NCBI RefSeq assembly: GCF_024166365.1
Contig: NC_064825.1
Coordinates: 102,624,480-102,688,479 of the forward strand
DNA: 64,000 nucleotides
Source: Elephas maximus indicus
Taxonomy: Eukaryota > Chordata > Mammalia > Proboscidea > Elephantidae
Direction of reading: 5' to 3'
Shown here piece after piece: positions 11,764-23,900 of this stretch (the stretch's first letter is position 1; every line of letters begins with the position of its first letter). A program made the position numbers and the translations under genes. The notes below the pieces were generated by a model, which saw nothing but the letters and a program-made list of their open reading frames with translations, did no database searches and had not been told where the DNA came from.

Positions 11764-12870
11764 TTTTACATTATTTTATTTTATTTTTAAATACTTTTTA
11801 TTGTGCTTTAAGTGAAAGCCTACAAATCAAGTCAGTCTCTCACATATAAACTTACATACACCTTACTACATACTCCTGCTTGCTCTCCCCCTAATGAGTC
11901 AGCCCGCTCCCTCCTTCCAGTCTTTCCTTTTGTGACCATTTTGCAAGTTTCTAACCCCCTCTAACCTCCCATCTCCCCTCTAGACAGGAGATGCCTACAT
12001 AGTCTCAAGTGTCCACCTGATACAAGTAGCTCACTCCTCATCAGCATCTCTCTCCAACCCATTGTCCTGTCCAATCCATGTCTGATGAGTTGGCTTCAGG
12101 AATGGTTCCTGTCCTGGGCCAACAGAAGGTTTGGGGACCATGACCACCGGGATTCTCTAGTCTCAGTCAGACCATTAAGTCTGGCCTTTTTGTGAGAATT
12201 TGGGGTCTGCATCCCACTGTTCTCCTGCTCCCTCAGGGGTTCTCTGTTGTGCTCCCTGTCAGGGCAGTCATTGGTTGTGGCAGGGCACCAACTAGTTCTT
12301 CTGGTCTCAGGATGATGCAGTCTCTAGTTCATGTAGCCCTTGCTGTCTCTTGGGCTTATAATTACCTTGTGACCTTGGTGTTCTTCATTCTCCTTTGATC
12401 CAGGTGGGTTGAGACTCATTGATGCATCTTACATGGCCACTTGCTAGTGTTTAAGACCCCAGGTGCCACACTTCAAAGTGGGATGCAGAATGTTTTCTTA
12501 ATAGAATTTATTTTGCCAATTGACTTAGACATTCCCTGAAGCCATAGTCCCCAAACCCCCACCCCTGCTTCGCTGACCTTTGAAGCATTCAGTTTATTCA
12601 GGAAACTGCTTTTGGTCCAGTCCAGTTGTGCTGACCTCCCTGTATTGAGTATTGTCCTTCCCTTCACCGAAAGTAGTTCTTATCTACTATCTAATCAGTA
12701 AATAACCCTCTCCCACCCTCCCTCCCTCCCCCCTCTCGTAACCACAAAAGAACGTGTTCTCAGTTTAAACTATTTCTCCAGATCTTATAATAGTGATCTT
12801 ATACAATATTTGTCCTTTTGGATCTGACTAATGCCTTCCAGGTTCCTCCATGTTATGAAATGTTTCACAG
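11764..12870 (-). mobile_element. L1 3' end, copy B (1.1 kb)
   Basis: Antisense L1 3'UTR-type sequence beginning TTTTATTGTGCTTTAAGTG and reaching the CCATGTTATGAAATGTTTCA segment near the ORF2 end. It has an exact 16-bp target-site duplication, TAAGCCAATCACTTTT, at 11748-11763 and 12871-12886. The same sequence heads the 15685 copy. Confidence 0.75.
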
Positions 12871-13397
12871 TAAGCCAATCACTTTTGAGATATAAAAGTA
12901 GCAGCTTAGGCACAGATAAAAGCAAGAAGAAGCTGAAGATGGACGCCAAATGGAGATCACCAAGAAACGAGGAACGGAATATGAACAGAGACAAGGACCT
13001 TCCTTCAGAGCTGACAGAGAGAGAAAGCCTTCCCCTAGAGCTGACAGGGAGAGAGAGCTTCCCCTACAGCTGGTGCCCTGGATTTGGACTTCTAGCCTCC
13101 TAATTTGAACTGTGAGCAAATAAATTTTTATTCATGAAAGCCACTCCCTTATGGTATTTCTGTAACAGCAGCACTAAAGAAACAGAAGATACTCTTCCAG
13201 CTACCTCCCACTCTACTCATAAATGTCAATGTCCCCCAGCCAGACACCACCAGAAATACTTTTATAGTTGAACTTTGGGTTTGCTGTTCATTCAAAGGGA
13301 GCAATGGGGAATGGTGTGGTATCTCAAGAGGATGTTAGAAAGGATTTATAGGAATTGGCTTGTGTTCGACGATTTTGGGCTGGGTTTAAGGAAGCAG

Positions 13398-13592
13398 GAG
13401 TCCCTAGGTGGTACAAATGGTTAATGTGCAAAAAGTTAATGTGCAAAAAAAGAGACACGTGGGTAGAAAAGCCTGGCCACTTCCCTCAGAGCCAGCCACT
13501 GAAAGCCCTATGGAGCAGGATTCTACTCTCACTCACATGCCATAGCCCGGAGTTGAAATTGACTGACAGAAACTGGTTGGTTTGCTTTGGAT
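13398..13592 (+). mobile_element. AfroSINE, diverged
   Basis: GAGTCCCTAGGTGGTACAAATGG head and GAAATTGACTGACAGAAACTGG tail (landmarks); an old member. Confidence 0.7.
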
Positions 13593-14559
13593 CGGAGCCT
13601 GTCAGGAAGTAGGGGTAATTCTATGATTGGATTATCTTAACAAATCTTGTGTACTAGGTGGGAGGAATGAAGCAAAGTTAAAGCTATAATCGGCATAGAA
13701 GCAGCAGGCATTCATATTAGTCAAAAAAGGGAAATGTTTGATCATTTATGTCCTTTAGACAATTGCTCACAGTTTTGTCTGTGCTCAGACATGACTGATC
13801 ATGTTTTTATCTTGATCTATCATGGTCATAAAGTGGCCTTGTCTGATGCTGATGTTCTGTGGAATTATTTCAGGTTTTCAACAGAACATCAAGGCCTGGC
13901 TGACAGTACCAGGCCATCTTCCAGATGCCAGGACGGCTTTTCTCTTTAAAAACCACACCCATTCCTAACTTTGCCCAAGCTGTTCCTGCACTAGGATGTT
14001 CTTCTCTCTCCCCTAGCCATACCCGGGCCGAGTGGAACGCCCGCCCACCCATATGAGGCTCAACTCACTGCCTTGGCCTTTGGCTCAAGTTGAAGACACA
14101 GGACCTCAAAGCACCCTGTGCTACATGGCCTCCCCGCCCATTACTGCCCCAGGCTGGTCCCTAGGCGGACACACAGGTTTGGAAAAATCTGATAAAAGCC
14201 GAGAGCTCCAACCGCTCTGCAAAGAGAAGCTCGGATTCGACGGAGCTGGGGAGGTACTCGATGCCAATCGCAAAGGTGGCGGGCAACAACACCCCCAGTT
14301 TCCACAGCAGCTAAGGGGTATCTTTCTCCGAAGTGGTCTCCCTAACCACACCCTGTACGCACCAGCCAATCCCAAAGCCGGAGTAGGCTTCATCCCCAAT
14401 AAGAAGTCAGTGAAGGCGGGAGCCGCAGCCTTGATTGGCACCTGTACTCTCAGCAGAGGCCTGGCAACGCCACAGCTGAAGAGGTTCAAGTTTAGTGACC
14501 TAGCGCTGCCGGCCGTCTTTACTTCTGGCAGTCAGCTGACTTGGACTAGAACAGGCCCA
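13593..14559. other. DDB2 upstream flank, no gene seen
   Basis: Single-copy-looking sequence with open frames on both strands (179 codons at 14032-14571, 122 at 14121-14489) but no recognisable protein. GC content rises towards the DDB2 promoter, which explains the long frames. Confidence 0.5.
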
Positions 14560-14906
14560 TCACGTGGGTGATATCCCATTTCGGGGGGTGTTTTGGGGGG
14601 CGGAGGGAAGCATTCTAAGCCCTCTAGGGGGAACAGGTACGCCCCTCTCCCCACACTCTCTCCCCAGCTCTCCTGGCGCGCTCCCGCCTTCCAGGAAGGG
14701 GCGGGGCCCCTCCCACAGGGGCGGTTCCGGAACTAGAAGCTGGTTCGAAAGCCGTGAGCCTGTTTGGCGGGAAGTTGGCTTAGTTGGGCTACCTGTGGCA
14801 CACCTGGCTTTCTTGGTCCCTGTCTTGTTTCTCCTTAGAGGCCTCTCAGTCCGCGTTCCATGATCTCGGCATAGGGTCGCGAGTACTCCATCACCCGGAA
14901 GACGCG
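14560..14906 (+). promoter_or_regulatory. DDB2: DDB2 promoter and 5'UTR region, CpG-rich
   Basis: The 350 bases before the DDB2 start codon are GC-rich with many CpGs, a GC box at 14698-14707 (GGGGCGGGGC), a second GGGGCGG at 14719-14725 and a strong E2F match. No TATA box is visible. The transcription start was not determined; by analogy with human it should lie within about 150 bases of the ATG. Confidence 0.75.
14763..14773 (+). promoter_or_regulatory. E2F-type site in DDB2 promoter
   Basis: TTTGGCGGGAA is an essentially perfect E2F consensus 134 bases upstream of the DDB2 ATG. E2F1 control of DDB2 is known in human; that this exact site is used here is inference. Confidence 0.65.
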
Positions 14907-17900
14907 ATGGCTCCCAGGAAACCTCCAGAAACCAAGAAGACCCTTGAAGTTCCTAAGTGCCCCAAGGGCAAGAGGAGCAGAAGCCCTCAGGAGCTGGAGC
15001 AAGAGGCCAAGAAGCTCTTTGTGAAGGGTCCCGGTACTGTCTGTGCCTGCTGGCTTAATATTTCCGCCATTTGGAGTTGTGACGCAGGAGACTGGGGTGG
15101 GGGACGGGTGGCTCCCAGGTTCCTAAGGCTTTCCCAGCTTACGGACGCCTCAGGCTGTGCATTTTGCCTGCCGGTCCGTTGACACCTGCCAGCTTTGAGA
15201 CCAGAGAACGTGGGCTTAACTCCCGTTAGGTGAAGAGAGGACGTAGATAAGCTCCGTTATAACCGACGAGAACTTTTTTTTAAGTTCCTTGCCCTGGTGG
15301 CGCAGTGGTCAAGAGCTCGGCTGCTAACTAAAAAGGTCAGCAGTTTGAATCCACGAGCGGCTCTTTGGAAACCTTATGGGGGCAGTTCTACTCTGTTCTG
15401 TAGGGTCGCTATGAGGCGGAATCAACTCACGGCAATGGGTTTAGGTTTTTTTATTATTATTATTATTGGAATCTTTTCACACTGAGAACTGCTTAAAATA
15501 ATTCTGCCTTGTCTGATAGTGTTCGCTGAATTTCAGTAGTCATGATTGTTAGCTCTATGTCCTTGATTTAGGCTGTGAGCCCTCAATTTCTCTACTTCCT
15601 TAGAAAGCTCATTCTCAGAGGCTTTTTGGGGCTTGAATTTGGGATTATAAGGACTGTGGGGAGTCTTAGAGACTGAAGCAGGGATTTTTTTTTTAATAAT
15701 TTTTATTGTGCTTTAAGTGAAAGTTTACAAATCAAGTCAGTCTCTCACAAAAACCCATATACACCTTGCTACACACTCCCAATTACTCTCCCCCTAATGA
15801 AACAGCCTGCTCTCTCCCTACACTCTCTTTTTTCGTGTCCTTTTCGCCAGCGTTTAACCCCCTCCACCCTCTCATCTCCCCTCCAGACAGGAGATGCCAA
15901 TGTAGTCTCAAGTGTCCACCTGATCCAAGAAGTGAAGCAGGGAATTTTTTTTTTTTTTTTTTTTTTTTAGGCCTATGAATAGAAATAATTGGCTTTCAGG
16001 AGACTGGATCCAAATAGATCAGGTCCTCAAATGCATTTTGGTAATCCAGAGCTGCTTTATTCCTATTCTAAGTGGATTTACCTCCCCAGAACGAGCCTGG
16101 GTTCCTTAGAGCTAGTTCAGACCCTTTGGATGCTACTGGCTTCTGGGAGGAGGAGAGAGAGGATTTGGGGCCTACAGCTGACCACCTCTGCATTATTTTA
16201 ATATAGGATTTTAAGATATTTCTTTTCCTAAACAGTCATTTCTACTAGATTGTCTTAAAATCTTTTTTTTTGCACATCATATGTGATTTTAAAATTGTCA
16301 CCCATCTTATCTCGAGTTTTCCAGCCCAAAGTGGGAAGCGTTTTGCGATGTACTTTATTTATGCGTTGTTTCTTTGGCTCAGGAAGCCTGCAAGATCATA
16401 TTTAGCTTTCACTTCAGAGTTACAGTTTGAGCGGGTTGGGGGTTAGAATGGGGTAGAATGCCTACTCACTACTTACTACTTGTGCTGGGTGAAGCTAAGC
16501 AAATCATGGAGATGGCATAGATGGGCTGTGCTGAATGAAACAACAAGGCTTTTTGGATTTCAGCAGAAAGATCTTTCCTGAGTGAGATCAGAGAGAAAAA
16601 TATGTGTCTGTTCTGTTTTGACAGGTTCTAGCAGAAGATATGACTCAGGCTGTCTTTGGGCGGGATTGGCTAATCTGCAGGTTCTGTCGCCATACACCAG
16701 CATCGTCAGGGCCCTCCACCAGCATAAGCTGGGCAAAGCTGCCTGGCCGATGCTGCAGCAGGTGAGGCGTTTCCTGGCTGAAGTGCTTAAGGGTTTGTAT
16801 GGTGCCTTTTTACTCTTGGATGCTCCAAAATTAGAGGATGGGTTGGTTGGCAGGTTGTCAGAGTGGTCAGATCACTCCAACCTTGGTGACTGGCCTATGG
16901 GCAGTCAGCCAGGTAGAAGTAAAGATCCCAGCTGGAATGAACTCTGCCCCCTTGCTTTCCAAGATTAGTTCACATACATTGCAGATATTGGCTGGGGAGG
17001 AGGGTGGTATTTTCAGGTAGAGGGCCAAGCAGTTAGTTTTCTTTGGTGGGAAGACTTAGAGATTGGCATTTTACCCAGGACTTGGGTGTTAATTCAACTT
17101 CATTCTTTTCTCTCTGTGTCAGAGTCTCCAGCAGTCCTTTTTGCACTCTCTGGCTTCTTACCGGATATTCCACAAGGCCGCCCCCTTTGACAGGAGGGCC
17201 ACATCCTTGGCATGGCATCCAACTCACCCCAGCACCCTGGCTGTAGGTTCCAAAGGGGGAGATATCTTGCTGTGGAACTTTAATACAAAGGACAAACCCA
17301 CCTTCATTAAAGGGGTGAGCAATTTCCTATGCCAGATAGTAGTGATAAAGAAGTATTTGTTGAAGGAATAAAAAGTCAACCAGTTACAAGGAGATGATTG
17401 GGATCAAAAGTAACTGTGGGTATCTTCAGACATCTAAATGGTGATGATACTCAAATATTTATTGAATGCCTACCCTTATTACCCTTAAAGTATAAAAAAG
17501 TATAAAATGTTGATTGCTCTGAAGTAAATCACCACTTAGAATAGAATCGAAGCCACTTCTTACCTGTATGGTCTCATCTTGTACTGCTGTCTTTCCTCAC
17601 TTCTTACACTTTAACCATACCCACTATTTCTATTCCTGAAACTGGGCCTTTGCGCTTAGTGTTCCTTTTGTCTGGAATGCTCTTTCCCATGCTCCTCTCA
17701 TGGCTGGCTCCCTCTTGTTATTCAGGTCTCTGCTCAATAGTACCTCTTCAGAGTGGCTTCCACTGACCACCCTGTCTAAAATATCCCCTGCCCCATTCAG
17801 CTGCTTCCTATCTTCTTGTTGTTAGGTGCCATCAAATTGGGTCTGGCTCATAGTGACCCTGTGTACAGCAGAAAGAAACACTGCTCGGTTCTGTGCCATC

Positions 17901-20900
17901 CTCACAGTTGTTGCTGTGTTTGAGCCCATTGAACACAGTGACTGTGTTCCTATCCCTACTTTATTCTCCCCTCCTGCACAACATTGATCAATATTTGGAA
18001 TGTTTTACTTACTTGTTTATTTGTATGCCTTTGCCCATGGGAAAGGGAGCTCCGTGATGGCAGGGACTTGTCTTTCTGGTTCAATGCTATATCCCCAGTG
18101 CCTGGAACAATGCTTGGCCTGGAGTAGCTGCTTTATATTTGTTGAATGAGCGAGGGGCTTGAAGTATAACTGGGCGGGTGGGGCGTATATGTAAAACATA
18201 ACTAACAGTCCAGATGCTAAATGCTATAGAACGTAAGAGAAGGAAGAACCTCTTATGAATCAGAGTTCATGGAGAAAGCCTTGTGGAGGAGGGAGGCATA
18301 AGGAAGAGAAATACTTAGATACATGAAGCGCAAAGGGGGAAAGGCATAGTGTGTTTGGGGCAAGGTTTGGCATAGAGCTTTTTGGAGATGGTCTGAAAAC
18401 GTGCTACTGTTGATCCATCGGCTGCTGAGGGGTGAATATGTTGGCCCCTCCACCAAAGAGAAAACCTTTAGCTTGCCTAGCTGATGGCTAACATTGGAGG
18501 GCTGTTCTGTGAAAAGTGACGCTCTGGATTTAAAGCAGGGATCACAAACTCCTGTGCCTGAAGAAGCCAAACAGATCAAAGAAATGAGTGGTGTGGGATC
18601 AGTGTCACTGAACTGGAGATGGCTGCCGTGCAAGAATGTAGGTCCCAAAGTTTATTAGTGGCTACCAGGGATGGGAGGGAGAGAGGAAGGAGGGAGCGTT
18701 ATTTAGGAAGCATTGAGTTTCTGTTTATGGTGATGGAAAATTTGGCAACAGATATTGGTGATGGTTGCATAACATGATTAATGTAATTCAAAAACCCATT
18801 GCCGGCAAACAAATAAAATTAAACACATTCCGGCTCACAGCAACCCTTTAGGGCAGAGTAGAACTGCCTTTTGGGTTTCCAAGGGTGTAGTCTTTACGGA
18901 AGCAGGCTGCCACATCTTTTTCCTGCGGAGTGGCTGGTGAGTTTGAACAGCTGACCTTTTGGTTAGCAGCTGTGCACTTAACCACTGCGCCACCAGGGCT
19001 CCCTATAAATGTAATTAGTGTCATTAAATTGTACATATGAAAAATCTTGAACTGGCAAATGTCTTATATGTATAACAACAACCAAAAAAAAGAATGTAGG
19101 TACACTGGTATTAGATCTGATTTTTCAAATGAAGCCTGAAATCCTGATTTTTTAGATGAAATTTTCTGTTGGCAATTAAATTAAACACATTCTATAGGCT
19201 AAACAGAATATGTCTGTGAGCTGGATTCTGCTTTAGCTCACCATTTTGCTATCTCTGGTTTAGAGACAGAGGAGGCACGGGTGAATCCAGGATGCCGTCT
19301 CAAAGTGGAAGAGCTTGGCAAACAGTCCATCAGAAAGGGCCAGACTAGACAGGTTTGGGAGATCAGGATTCAAGGTGTGAGATGGGGTGTTGGAGAAAAC
19401 AAGTGCCTGAAGGCAGAAGAAAGGCAGCCAGATGAGGGCTGTGGATGGAGCTCAGCGTGCTTCCTGCCCAGCTGTTGAGGCAGCTTTAGACTGAAGTCAG
19501 AACCCAGATCACAGGCAGGAGGAGATTTGTTTTTCCAGGAATCTGGGACATGGGAATAGAGAAATTTAATCTAAACCTGGAGGTGGTAAGATGTCGTCTA
19601 ACGGTACCCTTGGCAAAGAGCCTTTTGACTAAACTGTTTTAAACTTGTGCCAGGCCGAGACTGCTTTTGGTTTGCATCGCCTTTTATTATGACGTGCACG
19701 TAACTGAAGTTTCCTCAGACCGTAGTGAAGATTGGTCTGGGAAGCTGAACTTTGTGCCTAGCAGGTTGGAGCAGAGGAAGGGTATGGTGGTCTGGAGGAG
19801 AACTCTGTTTTTACTCCCAAATATTGACAGCAGAAAGTTGATTTGAGACCAGTTACCAGAGGACCAATGTCTTAATTCATCTGACCTTGGCTCTGATCTT
19901 GGCATCTTTCAGGTCCTGGGCAAGGGATGTCTTACATTTTCAAATGAAGATGGCTTTATGTTTTCTTATGAAAACTATCTGTGCTCATTGTAAAAAATTC
20001 AAGCAATACAGAGAAAAGTATAAAGAATAAAATAAATTTGACCTGAAATCCCACCTTTAGGTATAAGCACTGTCAGCCTTTTGGTGAATGCTACCTTAGT
20101 CATGCCTGTGCGTGTATACACTGTGAAACACACCCATTCTTCTACTTACATTGTTACATAAATATTTAATTCTAGAATGTGTGTATTTTTTATTATTATG
20201 TCAGATATTCTAGTTTAAGCATTTCATACCAGATGGTGACCATTTAAAAATACCCTGTAATTTTCTTTTCTTACGATGCTCTTGGCTTTGATATTTGAGT
20301 AATGCTGCCTTATAAAATGAGTGGAAAGTGTTCCCTTCTTTACTATTTTCTGGAAGAATTTCTGTAAAGTTGGTATTATTTCTTCCTTAAATTTGTTATA
20401 GAGTTTACTAGCAAAGGCACCTGACCTGGAGTTTTCTTTGTTGGAAAGTTTTTAACTACAAATTACATTTCTTTAATACGTATAGGGATTCTTAGGTTAT
20501 CTGTTTCTCCTTGAATGAACTTTGGTAGGTTGTGTCTAACACTGGAGGGCCTTTCGTCTCTATACTTCTTGCTGTTTCACGTAAGTGGAATCATACGATA
20601 TTTGTCCATTTGTGACCGACTTATTTCACTCAGCATAATGTTTTCAAGGTTCATCCATGTTGCACGTTGTACCAGGACTTCATTTCTCTTTATGGTTGAG
20701 TAATAGATTGTTATTTAACTTGTTGAATTTATTGACATAAAGCTGGTCCTCATTATCCTTTTAATGTCTACTGGATCTATAGTAATGTCCTCTCACATTC
20801 CTAATATTGGCAATTTGTGTCTTTTCTCTTTTTTTCCTGATCAGTCTTGTTAGAGGTTTATCGTTTTTATTGATATTTTCTTAATCTAATCAGAGGTTGA

Positions 20901-23900
20901 AATTATTTGAAACTGAGTTTCAGCCTTTGCAAGGAATGGTCTAATTCCAGTTTGCTTTTATTTCGAGAGTATCAGAGATACTCACTAAAAGCTAGGTTTT
21001 TTTCCCCCTCTTCTTGACAAGCCTGCACTCCAGTTTTTTCCCCACTAACCCTGTGAGAGGAGTCCTTGGGTGAGTCACACAAATAAGCACTCAGCTACTA
21101 ACTGAAAGGTTGGAAGTTCTGATCCACTCAGGAGCTCCTTGGAAGAAAAGCCTGGCAATCTACTTTGAAAAATAACTACCATTGAAAACCCTAAGGAGCA
21201 TAGTTCTACTCTGAAACACATGGGTTAATAACAGGAGTCAGAGTCAACTCTGTAGCAGCTGGTTTGGTTAGCCCGATGAGACTGACAAAACCTCAGCTCA
21301 GCTTCTCAGCCTTTGAGCCGCCACTTTCTGTTCAACTTCCAGGCAGTTTGGTTTCTCTGCTAAGAGAAAGGCAGCATCCAAATGTCAGGCCTACCTTTCT
21401 GCTTCTCTCCAGATCTTGGCCTTCAGATCCTTGCTGCCTGGATAGCTCCCCAACGTTTTAAAAAAACTTTTTTTTTATAAGACATATATTTAATCTAACT
21501 TTTCTAGTTGTTCTTGACAGAAAGTTGATCTGACACAAGTTAACCCATCATAGCTGGAATTGGAAATCTCACATAGATTTTCATGTGTGTTGTGAAAGTA
21601 TTTATAACAAAACATTTGCTAGTTCAACGATTTTTTCACATACGATTCAGTGGCATTGATTATACATCCATCATGTTGTGTGGCCATTACCACGCTCCTT
21701 TTCCACATGGTTCCACCGCCATTAACAGAACCTCAGTGCTCCCTAAGCAATGACTCCCCCTTTCCCTCTCCCTCATACCCTGGTGACTACCGATAAGCTT
21801 TGGTCTCCATACTTTTTCCTGTTTCACGTAAGTGGAATCGTAGAATATTTGTCCTTTTGTGACTGACTGATTTCACTCAGCATAATGTTTTCAAGGTTCA
21901 TCCATGTTGTACATTGTACCAGGACTTCATTTCCCTTTATGGTTGAATAATATTCCATTGTATGTATATATCATATTTTGTTTCTCCATTCATTTGTTGT
22001 TGGACATTTAGATTGTTTTCACCTCTTAGCTATTGTGAATAGTGCTACAATAAACATTGGTATACAGGTTTCTGTTTGTGTTCCTCCTTTCAGTTCTTTT
22101 GGGTATGTGCTTTGAGTTCTTTTGGGTATATGCCTAGGATTGAGATTGCGGGGTCATGTGATAATTATCTGTTTTCCACAGTGGCTTTACCCACCAGCAG
22201 TAGATGAGGGTTCCAGTTTCTCCACATCCTCACTAACGCTGGTTGTCTTCTGTTGTTTTTTTTTTTTTTTTATCACAGCCATTGTAGTGGGGGTGAGATG
22301 ATGTAATTTCACTGTGGTTTTGATTTTCATCTTCCTAATGGAGCCCTGGTGGCACAGTGGTTAAGAGCTACGGTGAGCTGTGGCTGCTAACCAAAAGATT
22401 GACAACTTGAATCTACCAGTCATTCCTTGGAAACCTAGTTGCTACCCAGAGCAGTTCTACTCTATCCTGTAGTGTCGCTAGAAGTTGAAACGGATTCGAC
22501 AACAATGGTTTTGGTTTTATGACTAAGGATATTGAGCATCTTTTCGTGTGCTTGTTGGCCTTTTGTATATCCTTTTTGGTGAAACATCTATTCAAGTCAT
22601 TTGCCCATTTTTTGAGTGGGTTGTTTGTCTTTTTGTTGTTCAAATGGATTTTTAAAACGATTTTGTCCTGCAAGAGTTGGTCTTAACCACCTAGTCTCCT
22701 GTTACCAGAAAGGGGGCACTCATATTTTAACTGAAAATGTATATGTGTGTGCTTTTCACTAACGCTTTGATGTAGAGCCAGCCTTTTTCTTGGAATGGAT
22801 CTGCTGATTAGGGTTCACTTGGTCTTACACAAACCGTACCTATAATGTATTCTTTATAGGGTTTATTTTCCATTTCTCTAAGGTGGAGAAATAAGTTAAA
22901 GATACTTGTGAAGCAATCCGATTGAAGATTCTTCCTAATTTTTATTTCCCACCCTATTTTATAAGTATCTCGTCCATGCTTAATTCAATTACTACTTATT
23001 TAGACAACTATTATTTTGGCAACACATTTTTATCTACTTTTTCCAAAGCATCCAACAAGAAATAACAGCAGTCTTTCTTTTCGCACTTATCTCATTGGTT
23101 TACATGTTTAATTCAGTTACATAACTGGCATAAAAAGGTTTAAGAACAAACACAACTCACTCTTGGTAAGCACAGAACGCAGATGGTGGGAGCATAAGGG
23201 TGTCTTACTAGCAGCAAGGGTTTGGCAGACTGGGCATTGGTTAGGAGGTTTTATAGAGTGAATGCAAAGTGCCAGTTAGTGTGTTGAGTTGGTTAAGTAG
23301 ACATTGTTTAAGAGACCTTCTATGGGTCTGTGAGGCTGGGATAGCAGCAGCAGGAGGAAGAGTGGAGAAGGAGCTCTGGAGCTGTGAAATTCTTAGAACA
23401 GTGACTGGTGAATAATAAGCACTTAATAAGTTTAAGCTATTGAGGTTACCATTACTCGTCTCATCATCACTGTGTGGGATGTCAGGAAGAATAGCAAGGA
23501 GCCCAGACTCCTGCTCTCCTAACTCTGCCACTGTTCCAAGTTGAAGCTCCTCTAAAAAGAGCCCTGTGTGATCAACAAACTATGGTGCATCCATACAATG
23601 GAATACTTCTCAGCAATAAAACGGCGTGAGCTACTGATACATGGGAACACCTTGGATGAGTCTCAAAAAGTTACATACCATGATTTCATTTATCTGACAT
23701 TCTATAAAACACAAAACTACAGTGATGGGGGGCAGATCAGTGGTTGCCAGGGTTGGGTTGGAGGAGAGTATGACTACAAAGGGAGAGCATGACGGAGCTC
23801 TTGGGGGCAATGGAGCTATTCTGCATCCTGATTACAGTGGTGGTTACTTGAATCTATACATGGGTTAAATTTCATAGAACTTTATACACACACACACACA

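Larger units (their letters stand above)
10914..13184 (+). mobile_element. MaLR-type LTR split by later insertions
   Basis: Left part 10914-10978 and right part about 12887-13184, with a middle piece near 11358-11437, together form one LTR like those at 40681 and 60062. It has been opened by two AfroSINEs and two L1 3' ends. Fossil; older than its guests. Confidence 0.6.

Noticed and set aside
14032-14571. 179-codon frame upstream of DDB2
   Set aside because: GC-rich promoter-side sequence gives long frames on both strands; the protein resembles nothing known to me.
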